A stretch of 64,000 nt of DNA from an uncultured Aquimarina sp. (GTDB lineage: Bacteria; Bacteroidota; Bacteroidia; Flavobacteriales; Flavobacteriaceae), in assembly GCA_947499005.1 (NCBI GenBank), contig CANMML010000004.1:62001-126000 (forward strand), in the 5' to 3' direction. A program made the position numbers and the translations under genes. Shown one piece after another: positions 53,693-62,048 of the stretch (position 1 is the stretch's first letter; each line of letters opens with the position of its first letter). The notes below the pieces were generated by a model. It ran no database searches and was not told where the DNA came from. It saw only the letters and a program-made list of their open reading frames with translations.

Positions 53693-54076
53693 TTAGCAAA
53701 GAAGGTATATTCCGAAAAAACGAGTAACACCAATAACTAATATTACCATACCTACGATTACTTTAAATGGAATTAAGGCATTAGAAGCTTTTACTAATAA
53801 GTCACCAATAAGTGGTGCTTTCCCTAAAACATCTGAAATTAATAGTAACCCAGCACAGATGGCAGCAATGTCGTGAACCATACAACCTCTATCGAAAAGG
53901 CCAAATATTCCAAGTCCAAAAATAACAGAACCGATAATTGTATTGTAGGGTAGTAATTTTGCAGAGATTTTTGTAAAAAAATCTTTCTCTCCATCCCATT
54001 TGTCTAGTAAAGATGTTGATAATAGTAAACCTGATGTTACAGCAGCAATTTTAAAGATAAGTCCGAATCCAAGCAT
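53693..54076 (-). CDS. Small membrane protein, 127 aa
   Basis: Not recognised. Four hydrophobic segments alternate with short loops, and the two halves look alike (each with an ILLS/LLIS-x-LDKW or DVLGKAP loop after a helix and a LLPYNTIIG or NALIPFKVIVG helix start). This suggests an internal duplication of a two-helix unit. Inner-membrane location is inferred. It is alone between two hairpins. Confidence 0.6.
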   Translation of the reverse strand: MLGFGLIFKIAAVTSGLLLSTSLLDKWDGEKDFFTKISAKLLPYNTIIGSVIFGLGIFGLFDRGCMVHDIAAICAGLLLISDVLGKAPLIGDLLVKASNALIPFKVIVGMVILVIGVTRFFGIYLLC

Positions 54077-54110
54077 GTGTTGATATAATTTATGTTTTGC
54101 TTAAAGTTAT

Positions 54111-54145
54111 AAAAAAAGCTGAAAGCAATAAATAGCTTTCAGCTT
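54111..54145 (-). terminator. Rho-independent terminator, minus strand
   Basis: A perfect 11-bp stem, AAGCTGAAAGC with GCTTTCAGCTT (8-base loop), is followed on the minus strand by seven T residues. It probably ends the DUF937 transcript, about 250 bases downstream of that gene. Confidence 0.75.
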
Positions 54146-54213
54146 ATAAATTATAATTATTTAAAAAGAACTACTATGAACTCGAAGATCCATAGTTTCG
54201 GTTACGACTGAAA

Positions 54214-54308
54214 GTCTTTTTCTATTTTCTAACTTATTGCTGTAAGCTATAGGCTTTAAGCCATAAGCTACATTAATATACATAAGGTCTACTGCTTAAA
54301 GCTTAATG
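54214..54308 (+). repeat. Dispersed intergenic repeat, copy B
   Basis: Starts with the same 23-base word as the repeat at 1418-1491 and ends with the matching CTTAAAGCTTAATG word. The middle is a run of TAAGCT, GGCTTTAAGCC and similar words with internal symmetry. With the terminator above it occupies the 316-base gap 54077-54392; no gene is seen there. Confidence 0.65.
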
Positions 54309-54392
54309 CCTATAGCCATAGACAAAATTTTTAGAAACTAAAAGTGAAATGTACTAAAGTACATGATTCTAACTATTATTGAGACTAATAAA

Positions 54393-55031
54393 TTATTTTC
54401 TACCTCCAAATAATCCGCCTAGTAATCCACCAAGACCACCTTTTTTCTTACCACCTAAAGCGATATTGGCAACATCATCAATAATGCTTCCGTCTCCATC
54501 AGCATCTAGGATAGAAGTAAGGATTGAAGAAGCTCCAGAATTTTGAGAAGCACCTCCCATTAAGCCTCCAAGCAAGCTACCAATACCATTCGCATCAGAA
54601 ACCCCGTTTTGTTGCTTTTGTTGTCCTAAAACTCCCATAAGAATTGGAGCTGCTACTTTTAATATATTTCCTACAGATCCAGCATCTATACCAGATTGTT
54701 GACTTAAAGCACCTTCTACTTGAGATCGTTTACCTCCCAAAATATGTCCTAAAATATTATCACCATCTTGTTGAACAGATTGATCTACACCTCCATCAAA
54801 TAAACCTCCAAGGTTTTCTAAAATACCTCCTTGATGTTTGTCTAAAGCTCCAAGTAATCCTTGTGCTCCTTGAGGAGTAGCTGCATTTTTTTTCATAGCT
54901 CCCATCAAAACAGGTAAAGCCATTTGTAATAAACCACTTGTTTTATCAGCAGATTGCCCTGATTGTTGACTAACTCCGCTAATTATTTGTTGCCCTAAAG
55001 GACCATTTAATAAGTCTAAAATACCCGACAT
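54393..55031 (-). CDS. DUF937 (YidB-like) protein
   Basis: 212 residues, soluble. The N-terminal half follows DUF937: GQQIISGVSQQSGQSADKTS, with LPVLMGAMKKNA, then a second matching unit with LKVAAPILMGVLGQQ. The C-terminus is Gly-rich, with LGGLLGGLFGGRK, and a calcium-type loop DADGDGSIIDD. Family function is unknown. The coding frame is clean, with a separate terminator. Confidence 0.88.
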   Translation of the reverse strand: MSGILDLLNGPLGQQIISGVSQQSGQSADKTSGLLQMALPVLMGAMKKNAATPQGAQGLLGALDKHQGGILENLGGLFDGGVDQSVQQDGDNILGHILGGKRSQVEGALSQQSGIDAGSVGNILKVAAPILMGVLGQQKQQNGVSDANGIGSLLGGLMGGASQNSGASSILTSILDADGDGSIIDDVANIALGGKKKGGLGGLLGGLFGGRK

Positions 55032-55074
55032 GTTTCTATAATTTGTGATTGATTATAAAGTTACAATTTTATTA

Positions 55075-55854
55075 TTAACTTTTTATTCTTTGTTTATTGT
55101 GTTCGTATATGTAGTCATCCCTTAAACCTTCAAAAATGAAATAAGTATCATCGATAACTGCTTTGAGATGTAATTCATTCTCTTTCATATAATCAACAAG
55201 TCTAGTCAAACTAGAAAGTTTTGTATTGTAAGGAAGTTTATTTGCATTGTTCTTTAAAAGTTTACTAATTCCATTATTAACTTCATATAATAGCTTTTTA
55301 TTATGGGTTAAATATGTCTGATCAAGTGTCTTTTCAAACAGTTGTTGATTCAGTTTATATTTAATTAAATTCAAAACTTGTTGATTGGTAATCGAAATGT
55401 TTGACTTTAATAATGAAGTAGCTGCATTTTCTGTGTCAGATACAATAGCGTTATTTAAATCTTCTTGAAATTGATTTAATTGAACTTGTAAAGTAGATTG
55501 TCTCTCTTGAATTTTACCTATACTTGATATTTGATCTTCAGTAACTAATGATTTAAATTCGTAAAAAGAGTTCTTAATTTTTTTATAAGACTTTTTTAAG
55601 CTTTTGTCACTTGTAGAACGCACAATAGTTTTTAATTTTCTAAAATGTTCTTCGATAAGAAAAAGCTCATTATCTATAGCATTGATCTGTTCTTTACCAT
55701 CTAATAAATTTAAATATTTAATAGTTATTTGTTGAAGGTGAATTTGTTGCTTACCAATAAGTTCTTCAATAGTTGTTTTTTGTACAGGCTTTTTTGCCAA
55801 CAAAGAAAAACTGAGCATAAAAAAAGCAGAAAAAAAATATAATCGTCTCATCAT
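55075..55854 (-). CDS. Exported coiled-coil protein, 259 aa
   Basis: Not recognised. The N-terminus MMRRLYFFSAFFMLSFSLLA is a signal peptide. The rest is entirely helical, with Lys/Gln/Leu-rich heptads (about 30-150 and 150-240). No lipobox and no domain motif. It ends 43 bases upstream of DUF937 on the same strand, so the two may be co-transcribed. Periplasmic location is likely. Confidence 0.65.
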   Translation of the reverse strand: MMRRLYFFSAFFMLSFSLLAKKPVQKTTIEELIGKQQIHLQQITIKYLNLLDGKEQINAIDNELFLIEEHFRKLKTIVRSTSDKSLKKSYKKIKNSFYEFKSLVTEDQISSIGKIQERQSTLQVQLNQFQEDLNNAIVSDTENAATSLLKSNISITNQQVLNLIKYKLNQQLFEKTLDQTYLTHNKKLLYEVNNGISKLLKNNANKLPYNTKLSSLTRLVDYMKENELHLKAVIDDTYFIFEGLRDDYIYEHNKQRIKS

Positions 55855-55962
55855 CAGTATCTTAATTAAAACTAAGTTAGTTAATGATTGACCATTTTAT
55901 TGTATTTCGTAGGAGAAATGATAACTATTTATGATGAAATACTTAAAAAATCGATTAAAAGC

Positions 55963-55998
55963 AAAAAAGCTAGTATTCAATTTCTGAATACTAGCTTT
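55963..55998 (-). terminator. Rho-independent terminator after serA
   Basis: A perfect 14-bp stem (55966-55979 with 55985-55998, AAAGCTAGTATTCA) with a 5-base loop, followed on the minus strand by a T-run. Located 31 bases after the serA stop. Confidence 0.88.
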
Positions 55999-56029
55999 AA
56001 GTAAGATTAAAATGAGATTAATCTCTATA

Positions 56030-56980
56030 TTATTTTAAGATAGAAACTATTTGACTAGCTAATTCTTCTCCAATACGATCTTGAGCTTCTAGAGTAGCAG
56101 CTCCAATATGTGGAGTTAAAGAAATCTTGTTATGCATTAATAACTTGATTTCTGGTTTTGGTTCGTTTTCAAAAGTATCTAAACCTGCAAAAGCAATTTT
56201 ACCACTTTCTAAAGCATCAACTAAAGCAACTTCATCAATAACACCACCACGAGCAGCATTAACAATTGCACTACCTTCTTTCATTAAGTCGAATTCAGCT
56301 TTACCAATTACATACTCTTTTTGAGCAGGAACGTGTAAACTAATAAAATCAGATTGTTGAAGTACTTCTTCTTTTGTTAAGCTTTCTAATTTGAAAGCAA
56401 CAGATTGTCCATCAAAGAAACTGATTGATAAATCTACCTCTTTGGTAAAAGGGTCGAAATAAATCACTTTCATACCTACACCAAGGGCAATACGAGCAGT
56501 GGCTTGACCGATACGACCAAAACCAATTACACCTAATGTTTTCCCTTTAAGCTCTAATCCTTTAGCATAAGCCTTTTTTAAACCTTTGAAGTTAGTTTCA
56601 CCTTCTAATGGCATATTACGGTTAGCATCATATAAGAAACGAACTCCACCATATAAGTGAGCAAAAACTAATTCTGCTACAGATTCTGAAGAAGCGGCAG
56701 GAGTATTGATAACAGATAAGCCTTTTCCGCGAGCATAATCAACATCAATATTATCCATTCCAACACCACCACGTCCAATGATTTTTAACCCTGGACAAGC
56801 ATCTATAAGATCTTGACGTACTTTTGTAGCACTTCTTACTAAAAGAACTACAACGTCGTTATCGTTGATATAATTAATTAACTGTTCTTGAGCTACTGTA
56901 GTAGTACTTACTTCAAAACCAGCCTTTGTCAAAGCATCAATACCGCTTTGTGAAATTCCGTCGTTTGCTAAAATTTTCAT
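56030..56980 (-). CDS. serA: D-3-phosphoglycerate dehydrogenase
   Basis: First step of serine synthesis. 316 residues, short form without the C-terminal ACT domain, so probably not serine-inhibited. NAD site GVIGFGRIGQATAR (about 152-165), catalytic Arg in ARGGVIDEVAL, and the histidine in TPHIGAAT. It follows serC by 51 bases on the same strand, with a shared terminator downstream. Confidence 0.93.
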   Translation of the reverse strand: MKILANDGISQSGIDALTKAGFEVSTTTVAQEQLINYINDNDVVVLLVRSATKVRQDLIDACPGLKIIGRGGVGMDNIDVDYARGKGLSVINTPAASSESVAELVFAHLYGGVRFLYDANRNMPLEGETNFKGLKKAYAKGLELKGKTLGVIGFGRIGQATARIALGVGMKVIYFDPFTKEVDLSISFFDGQSVAFKLESLTKEEVLQQSDFISLHVPAQKEYVIGKAEFDLMKEGSAIVNAARGGVIDEVALVDALESGKIAFAGLDTFENEPKPEIKLLMHNKISLTPHIGAATLEAQDRIGEELASQIVSILK

Positions 56981-57031
56981 TTAGAAATATGGATTTGTGT
57001 ACTTAGTCGTACGTTTTTATTCAAAAAATTA

Positions 57032-58096
57032 TTAAGCTTTACGCTCTAAATCACTCATGATATCTACTAATGCACCTACACTTTCGATAGACATTGCATT
57101 GTACATAGATGCACGGTATCCACCAACACTTCTGTGACCATTAGCTCCGTTGATACCACCTTCTTTCAACATAGTGTCGAAAGTCTCCTTTAAATCACCA
57201 TTAACAAGATTAAATGTAGCATTCATCATAGAACGATCTTCTTTGGCAGCAAAACCTTCAAATAAAGGGTTTAAATCAATTTCCGAGTAAATTAATTTTG
57301 CTTTCTTTTCGTTTTCTTTTTCGATAGCAGCAATTCCTCCTTTAGCTTTTAACCATTCTAATGTTAGCATAGAAGTATATATAGGGAACACAGGAGGCGT
57401 ATTAAACATAGCTCCTTTGCTAATATGTACTTTATAATCTAACATTGAAGGAATTTTGCGTCCTATCTCTTGTAGGATATCTTCGCGAACTACTACTAAA
57501 GTTGCTCCTGCAGGTCCCATATTTTTTTGAGCTCCAGCATAGATAAGACCAAATTTAGAAAAGTCTAATTGACGAGAAAAAATATCGCTACTCATATCAC
57601 AAATCAAAGGGACATCTGTAGTAGGGAAATTCTTAATTTGAGTTCCGAAAATTGTATTATTACTTGTAAGATGCAAATAATCTAAATCATCAGCAATTGA
57701 ATATCCTTTAGGGATGTATTTGAAATTAGCATCTTTAGAAGAAGCTACTTCTACTACTTCTCCAAAAATTTGTGCTTCTTTAATAGCCTTAGAACTCCAA
57801 GAACCAGAGTTGATGTAACCAGCTTTGTTTTTTAATAAGTTATATGCTACCATCAAAAATTGAGTGCTAGCACCACCTTGTAAGAATAAAGCTTTATATC
57901 CTTTCCCTTCTAATCCTAACAATTCTAACGCTAATTCACGCGCTTTTTCCATAACATCAACGAAGTCTTTGCTACGGTGAGAGATTTCTAAGATGGAAAG
58001 ACCAGAATCATTGAAATTTAATACTGCCTGGGAAGCTTTTTGAAACACTTCCTGAGGTAAAATACAAGGTCCCGCGCTAAAATTGTGTTTTTTCAT
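57032..58096 (-). CDS. serC: Phosphoserine aminotransferase
   Basis: PLP enzyme making phosphoserine from 3-phosphohydroxypyruvate. 354 residues. It begins HNFSAGPCILPQEVFQKA, has the PLP lysine in YAGAQKNMGPAG, and ends with the GGYRASMYNAMSIESV substrate segment. With serA it forms a two-gene serine operon; serB is not in the window. Confidence 0.95.
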   Translation of the reverse strand: MKKHNFSAGPCILPQEVFQKASQAVLNFNDSGLSILEISHRSKDFVDVMEKARELALELLGLEGKGYKALFLQGGASTQFLMVAYNLLKNKAGYINSGSWSSKAIKEAQIFGEVVEVASSKDANFKYIPKGYSIADDLDYLHLTSNNTIFGTQIKNFPTTDVPLICDMSSDIFSRQLDFSKFGLIYAGAQKNMGPAGATLVVVREDILQEIGRKIPSMLDYKVHISKGAMFNTPPVFPIYTSMLTLEWLKAKGGIAAIEKENEKKAKLIYSEIDLNPLFEGFAAKEDRSMMNATFNLVNGDLKETFDTMLKEGGINGANGHRSVGGYRASMYNAMSIESVGALVDIMSDLERKA

Positions 58097-58230
58097 CTAT
58101 TCATTTTGATTTAAAAGCAACTTGTTTTCAAGTCACTTTACAAATTAAATTTCCTTAAAAATTAAATTTAAGAAGCAACAAAGGTCATAATAATCTTTCT
58201 TACAACCATGTTTTTTTGAAATTTTATTCA

Positions 58231-59289
58231 CTAAATTTTTAACAAAAAACTTATTGTATCAACACCATCTGCATAGTCCATTAATGACGGGTTTTGAGTC
58301 TCGCCAAAATTAACGTTTGAAGAGGTTATAGGAGAATTTACAATGCATTGAATTTTCTCTTGATCTTCTACTAACTTTTCAGAAAGGGACGTTATATCAT
58401 CATAATATTCGTAAAATAAGCTTCCAATAGGTGAAGCATGGCTTTCATCCTCTTTAAGTATTAGAAAACCATTATCCAAAATGTTATACTCACTCATTAA
58501 ATATACCGCCTTGTTGTAATCGTAATTATTAATGTATTTATCATTATTAACAAGTTCGTTGTACTTAAACATTGCCTTAAAAAATTTGTCGAAATCATAA
58601 CCTCTAGGAACAAAAATCTTCGAAACACTTCGGCAACCTAATCCAAAATACCTAAAGATATCTTCACCTAAAGCTTCTAATGAAGCACTAGATTCATTAC
58701 CTGTAATCACCGCTACAGAATTTCTGCTTTTGCGAATGATATTAGGATATTTATTAAAATAATACTCGAAATACCTAGCAGTATTGTTACTCCCTGTAGC
58801 AATTACAGCATCAAAATTTTTAAGTTGTTCATCTGTAAATTCAATTAGTGATTTGAATTCTTCATTTTGATCAATTAAAAATTCACAGCAAAGCGGAATT
58901 AATTTATTGTCATTAGATGATAATTTAATTAATGCTTTATGTCCGCTTATTAATATGCTTAATAAGTCGTGAAACCCTACCAATGGTATGTTTCCAGCCA
59001 TAACAATACCCACTGTTTTAGTGGTATGATCTGTAATTGTATAATTACCAATCCAGTCTTTAAGATTCTCTTCAGTTAACGCCTTACTCCATGTTGTTAA
59101 AGCAATTTTAACTTCGGAAGGAGTAAACCAACTATTGTAATGTTTTGCATACTCAATAGTTTGTGAAAATAATTCATAAAAAGAAGTATTGTTTGAAAGA
59201 TCATCTTGCCTAACAATGTTTTCTTCATCGAATTGACTTAGAAATTTACCTAAAGCTGCAAAAGCAACAATTCTATCGTTTAAAGTCAT
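58231..59289 (-). CDS. LuxC-like acyl-CoA reductase
   Basis: 352 residues of the LuxC aldehyde-dehydrogenase-like family. NAD region and substrate segments include VGIVMAGNIPLVGFHDLLSI and IATGSNNTARYFEYYF, and the catalytic cysteine is probably C219 in GLGCRSVSKIFVP. It would reduce an acyl-CoA to aldehyde; no partner luminescence or aldehyde genes are nearby. It is divergent from the ferredoxin gene, with overlapping promoters. Confidence 0.85.
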   Translation of the reverse strand: MTLNDRIVAFAALGKFLSQFDEENIVRQDDLSNNTSFYELFSQTIEYAKHYNSWFTPSEVKIALTTWSKALTEENLKDWIGNYTITDHTTKTVGIVMAGNIPLVGFHDLLSILISGHKALIKLSSNDNKLIPLCCEFLIDQNEEFKSLIEFTDEQLKNFDAVIATGSNNTARYFEYYFNKYPNIIRKSRNSVAVITGNESSASLEALGEDIFRYFGLGCRSVSKIFVPRGYDFDKFFKAMFKYNELVNNDKYINNYDYNKAVYLMSEYNILDNGFLILKEDESHASPIGSLFYEYYDDITSLSEKLVEDQEKIQCIVNSPITSSNVNFGETQNPSLMDYADGVDTISFLLKI

Positions 59290-59296
59290 CTAATAT

Positions 59297-59327
59297 TTGC
59301 TTATGAATGGTGTGGGCGTTATTTTTG
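59297..59327 (+). promoter_or_regulatory. Promoter for ferredoxin gene
   Basis: TTG (59297-59299), a 20-base spacer and TATTTTTG (59320-59327) fit the flavobacterial consensus. The ATG is 26 bases downstream. Confidence 0.75.
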
Positions 59328-59329
59328 TG

Positions 59330-59360
59330 CAAAGTTAGAATTAAATTATAGCTATGGCAA
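59330..59360 (-). promoter_or_regulatory. Promoter for acyl-CoA reductase gene, overlapping ferredoxin start
   Basis: On the minus strand, TTG (59358-59360), a 20-base spacer and TAACTTTG (59330-59337) match the consensus. The -33 element lies inside the first codons of the ferredoxin gene and the -7 box lies next to the ferredoxin transcription start region. Confidence 0.7.
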
Positions 59361-59704
59361 TTATTATAACAGACGAGTGTATCAATTGTGGTGCGTGTGA
59401 GCCAGAGTGCCCAAATACTGCAATTTATGAAGGTGCCGACGACTGGAGATATAGTGATGGAACAGACTTAGAAGGGGGAGTAGTGCTACCTAATGGAAAA
59501 GAGGTGGATGCTGATGAATCTCAAGAACCTGTAAGTGATGAGTTTTACTATATTGTACCAGATAAATGTACTGAGTGTAAAGGTTTTCATGAAGAGCCTC
59601 AATGTGCTGCTGTTTGTCCGGTAGACTGTTGTGTGCCTGATGAGGATGTAGTAGAAACAGAAGAAGAATTATTAGGAAAGCAAGCATTTATGCATAAGTC
59701 ATAA
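59354..59704 (+). CDS. Dicluster 4Fe-4S ferredoxin
   Basis: 116 residues with two [4Fe-4S] sites: [12 protein letters not shown] near the start (C-X2-C-X2-C-X3-CP) and [18 protein letters not shown] (C-X2-C-X8-C-X3-CP). The longer spacing at the second cluster and the acidic insertion (about 28-65) match YfhL/FdxA-type ferredoxins. Divergent to the acyl-CoA reductase, which may use or share its electrons (inference). Confidence 0.95.
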   Translation: MAIIITDECINCGACEPECPNTAIYEGADDWRYSDGTDLEGGVVLPNGKEVDADESQEPVSDEFYYIVPDKCTECKGFHEEPQCAAVCPVDCCVPDEDVVETEEELLGKQAFMHKS

Positions 59705-59727
59705 ACGACGCTAGTTAAAAATAAGCT

Positions 59728-59757
59728 AAAAGCTGTTCGGTATCGAGCAGCTTTTTT
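59728..59757 (+). terminator. Rho-independent terminator after ferredoxin
   Basis: AAAAGCTGTTCG (59728-59739) pairs with CGAGCAGCTTTT (59744-59755) with one G-T pair and a 4-base loop, followed by a T-run. It begins 24 bases after the stop. Confidence 0.88.
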
Positions 59758-59811
59758 CATTTTAGCAGTAAGCAAATTTTATATATACCGACTACTCACT
59801 AAAAAATAGAT

Positions 59812-60192
59812 ATGGGATTACTAGATATGTTTAAAGGAGGAAATAAAAGTAAATCGGAAAAGCCTCAATTTCCGTGGATACCATTAACTTCAATTGAAGA
59901 ATTAGACGAAATTAAAGAAAAGTCAAAAGAAAAAACACAAGCCATTTTTAAACATTCTACAAGATGTGGAATTAGTAGTATGGTAATTAGACAATTCGAA
60001 GCAGAATATGATTTAGATACTAATGCAGATGTTTATTATTTAGATTTATTGAATCATCGTCCAATTTCTTTGGCCATAGCCGAAAAATTTCAAGTACAAC
60101 ATCAATCCCCTCAATTAATTGTTATTAAAAACGGGAAAGTGGTGTATCACGATTCTCATCATAGTATTTCAGCTAAAGCAATCGCTGGTTAA
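59812..60192 (+). CDS. ytxJ: Bacilliredoxin-like YtxJ/BrxC
   Basis: 126 residues, thioredoxin fold. The active site is KHSTRCGIS with a single cysteine, C52 (monothiol TxCxxS type), as in bacilliredoxins that remove bacillithiol from protein disulfides. FPWIPLTSIEELDEIKEKSK and QSPQLIVIKNGKVVYHDSHH match the family. It fits with bshA elsewhere in the window. Confidence 0.92.
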   Translation: MGLLDMFKGGNKSKSEKPQFPWIPLTSIEELDEIKEKSKEKTQAIFKHSTRCGISSMVIRQFEAEYDLDTNADVYYLDLLNHRPISLAIAEKFQVQHQSPQLIVIKNGKVVYHDSHHSISAKAIAG

Positions 60193-60224
60193 TTAGAGAA
60201 TCCCCTAAATTCAAATATAACGGG

Positions 60225-60355
60225 TGTTTAAAAAGCGATAACAGTCATTTAGATTTGGTAACTATTTAATTAAGTTTTAAATCTATAACGTTTATTATCA
60301 TAAACAAGATGATACCGAATCTAGCTAGTATCGTGTTATTTTTACTTTTTAAACA
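60225..60355. repeat. Inverted repeat between convergent ytxJ and AraC genes
   Basis: TGTTTAAAAAG (60225-60235) and its exact inverse CTTTTTAAACA (60345-60355) bound 109 bases of AT-rich sequence with further ATAAC/GTTAT words. It fills the 168-base gap between convergent genes. It could act as a terminator in both directions; no open frame lies inside. Confidence 0.55.
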
Positions 60356-60360
60356 TCCAT

Positions 60361-61251
60361 TTAATGCTCTTCTACGACTTCAAAATTTAAAGACTTTCTG
60401 TATTCACGGGGTGTTTTTCCTGTATACTGTTTAAACTGCTTATTGAAATGCGAAAAGTTATTGAAACCGCATTCGTAACAAATGTTTTGAATGCTATCTT
60501 TCTGTTCACTGAGTAATTTAGTGGCATGTACCAGTCGGTATTCGTTTACAAACTGAGTGAATGTTTTGTGTGTTACTTTTTTAAAATATCTACAAAACGC
60601 AGGTGTAGTCATATTAACAAAAGAGGAGATGTCATCTACAGGAATAGGTTCTTTAAAATTACTTTGAACGTAATTGAACACATCATTAATTCTACTATTA
60701 TCTTGTGCTTCTGCTTTTAAAATAAATCCATCGGCATTCAATAAATGATATTCGGTACTTTCTTCTAGCTTTTTTAGCACTAATAAAATATCAAGGATAC
60801 GCTCAAAAGGAGATTTATGAATCATATTTTCAATGATATCTCCAACTTCTTGTTTAGTTCTTCCATAAAAAGACAATCCTTGTTTGGCTCTTTTTAATAA
60901 GTTTTTGATAGCAGTCATTTCTGGAACTTCAAAAAAAGAAGTTCCTAAAAATTCGGGAAGCATTTGTATTAGAGTTTCATGCCTTTTAGCCGAAAAAGCA
61001 TCTGTAAACCCGCAATGAGGTAAATTGGCTCCTATTAAAATTAAGTCTCCGTCCTTATAATAAGAGACATGACTACCTATTTGTCTTTTCCCTGCACCTT
61101 CGTTAACATAAACTAATTCTATTTCTGGATGATAATGCCAAGTAGGCTTCGAATTTTTATGAGCAGCATCAAAACGTTTATAAATTAATGATTGCCCCAT
61201 GTCTGGAGCTAAAAACTCGAAGCTAGGTTTGTATTGTTTTAGTGTGTTCAT
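60361..61251 (-). CDS. Cupin-AraC family transcription regulator
   Basis: 296 residues. The N-terminal half is a cupin (about 25-120): HYHPEIELVYVNEGAGKRQI, with the GDLILIGANLPHCGF segment. The C-terminal half is an AraC double helix-turn-helix (about 190-290): MTTPAFCRYFKKVTHKTFTQ and ICYECGFNNFSHFNKQFKQY, then TGKTPREYRK. Such proteins sense sugars or related ligands. It is divergent from the secreted CBM-like gene and the GH86 gene, so it is the likely local regulator of agar or porphyran use. Confidence 0.92.
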   Translation of the reverse strand: MNTLKQYKPSFEFLAPDMGQSLIYKRFDAAHKNSKPTWHYHPEIELVYVNEGAGKRQIGSHVSYYKDGDLILIGANLPHCGFTDAFSAKRHETLIQMLPEFLGTSFFEVPEMTAIKNLLKRAKQGLSFYGRTKQEVGDIIENMIHKSPFERILDILLVLKKLEESTEYHLLNADGFILKAEAQDNSRINDVFNYVQSNFKEPIPVDDISSFVNMTTPAFCRYFKKVTHKTFTQFVNEYRLVHATKLLSEQKDSIQNICYECGFNNFSHFNKQFKQYTGKTPREYRKSLNFEVVEEH

Positions 61252-61397
61252 AAATCTATTATTACCGTTAAAGTTAACTGTTTTATCGATAAACTTATCT
61301 TTTTGAGAGTTTTTTCATCTATAATAAACATATTTTTAAGATATTTGGCATACAAATTGTAACTTAACAAAAAGAATAGATAAAAATTGTAACTACT

Positions 61398-61976
61398 ATG
61401 AAAAAATCTTTATTAACAGTCTTATGTGCTCTAATTGGTCTTACAGCAGGTGCACAAGAAGTAATTAAAACAAATCGTTCATTCACTGTTCCTTACCAAG
61501 ATTGGTATAGTGGTGTTTGGGGATCTCAAGCAGATGGAGGAAAACCTCTTGTTATTTTTAATTATGATAAGAATGAAGGAAGAACAGATTCTAATTCTTT
61601 TAGAGCAAAAGTAAAAAACAACACAAAAAATGGAGCTGGTAATAAAGCGGTTTTAAGAAGAAAAGGTATCCGTCTTAAGAAAGGAAAATCATATACATTA
61701 ACTTTCTGGGTGAAATCTAGATTCATGCAAGATGAAATTTATGTTTCATTATATTCTGCAGCAGATACAGGAGGTAAGTACCCTTGGGGAGCTATTTTCA
61801 ATAAAGACTTTACTTTTAAATCATCTGGAGAATGGGTTAAAGTAGAACACACATTCAAAGCAGAAGGTACTATTGGTAAGAAAATTGATTATAGAAAACT
61901 AGATTTAATTATAGGTTTTGATAAGCGTAAAGGTACGTATTGGGTTGATGATGTAAGCTTAACATTAAATCAATAA
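61398..61976 (+). CDS. Secreted carbohydrate-binding-module-like protein
   Basis: 192 residues with a signal peptide (MKKSLLTVLCALIGLTAGAQ). The mature part is one jelly-roll beta-sandwich resembling CBM4/9/16-type modules: LKKGKSYTLTFWVKSR, FKSSGEWVKVEHTFKAEG and KGTYWVDDVSLTLNQ, with exposed tryptophans near the start. There is no catalytic domain or sorting tail. It probably binds red-algal galactan for the GH86 enzyme encoded after it, as inferred from context. Confidence 0.8.
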   Translation: MKKSLLTVLCALIGLTAGAQEVIKTNRSFTVPYQDWYSGVWGSQADGGKPLVIFNYDKNEGRTDSNSFRAKVKNNTKNGAGNKAVLRRKGIRLKKGKSYTLTFWVKSRFMQDEIYVSLYSAADTGGKYPWGAIFNKDFTFKSSGEWVKVEHTFKAEGTIGKKIDYRKLDLIIGFDKRKGTYWVDDVSLTLNQ

Positions 61977-61998
61977 ATGTATACTTAACAATAATAGT

Positions 61999-62035
61999 AA
62001 ATACAGGGTTGAAAATCAGTCCTGTATTTTTTTTT
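61999..62035 (+). terminator. Rho-independent terminator after CBM-like gene
   Basis: AAATACAGG pairs with CCTGTATTT (13-base loop) and is followed by a run of T. It starts 22 bases after the stop and ends just before the GH86 gene, so that gene may be read by partial readthrough or its own start signal. Confidence 0.8.
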
Positions 62036-62048
62036 AGTAATTTCAACT

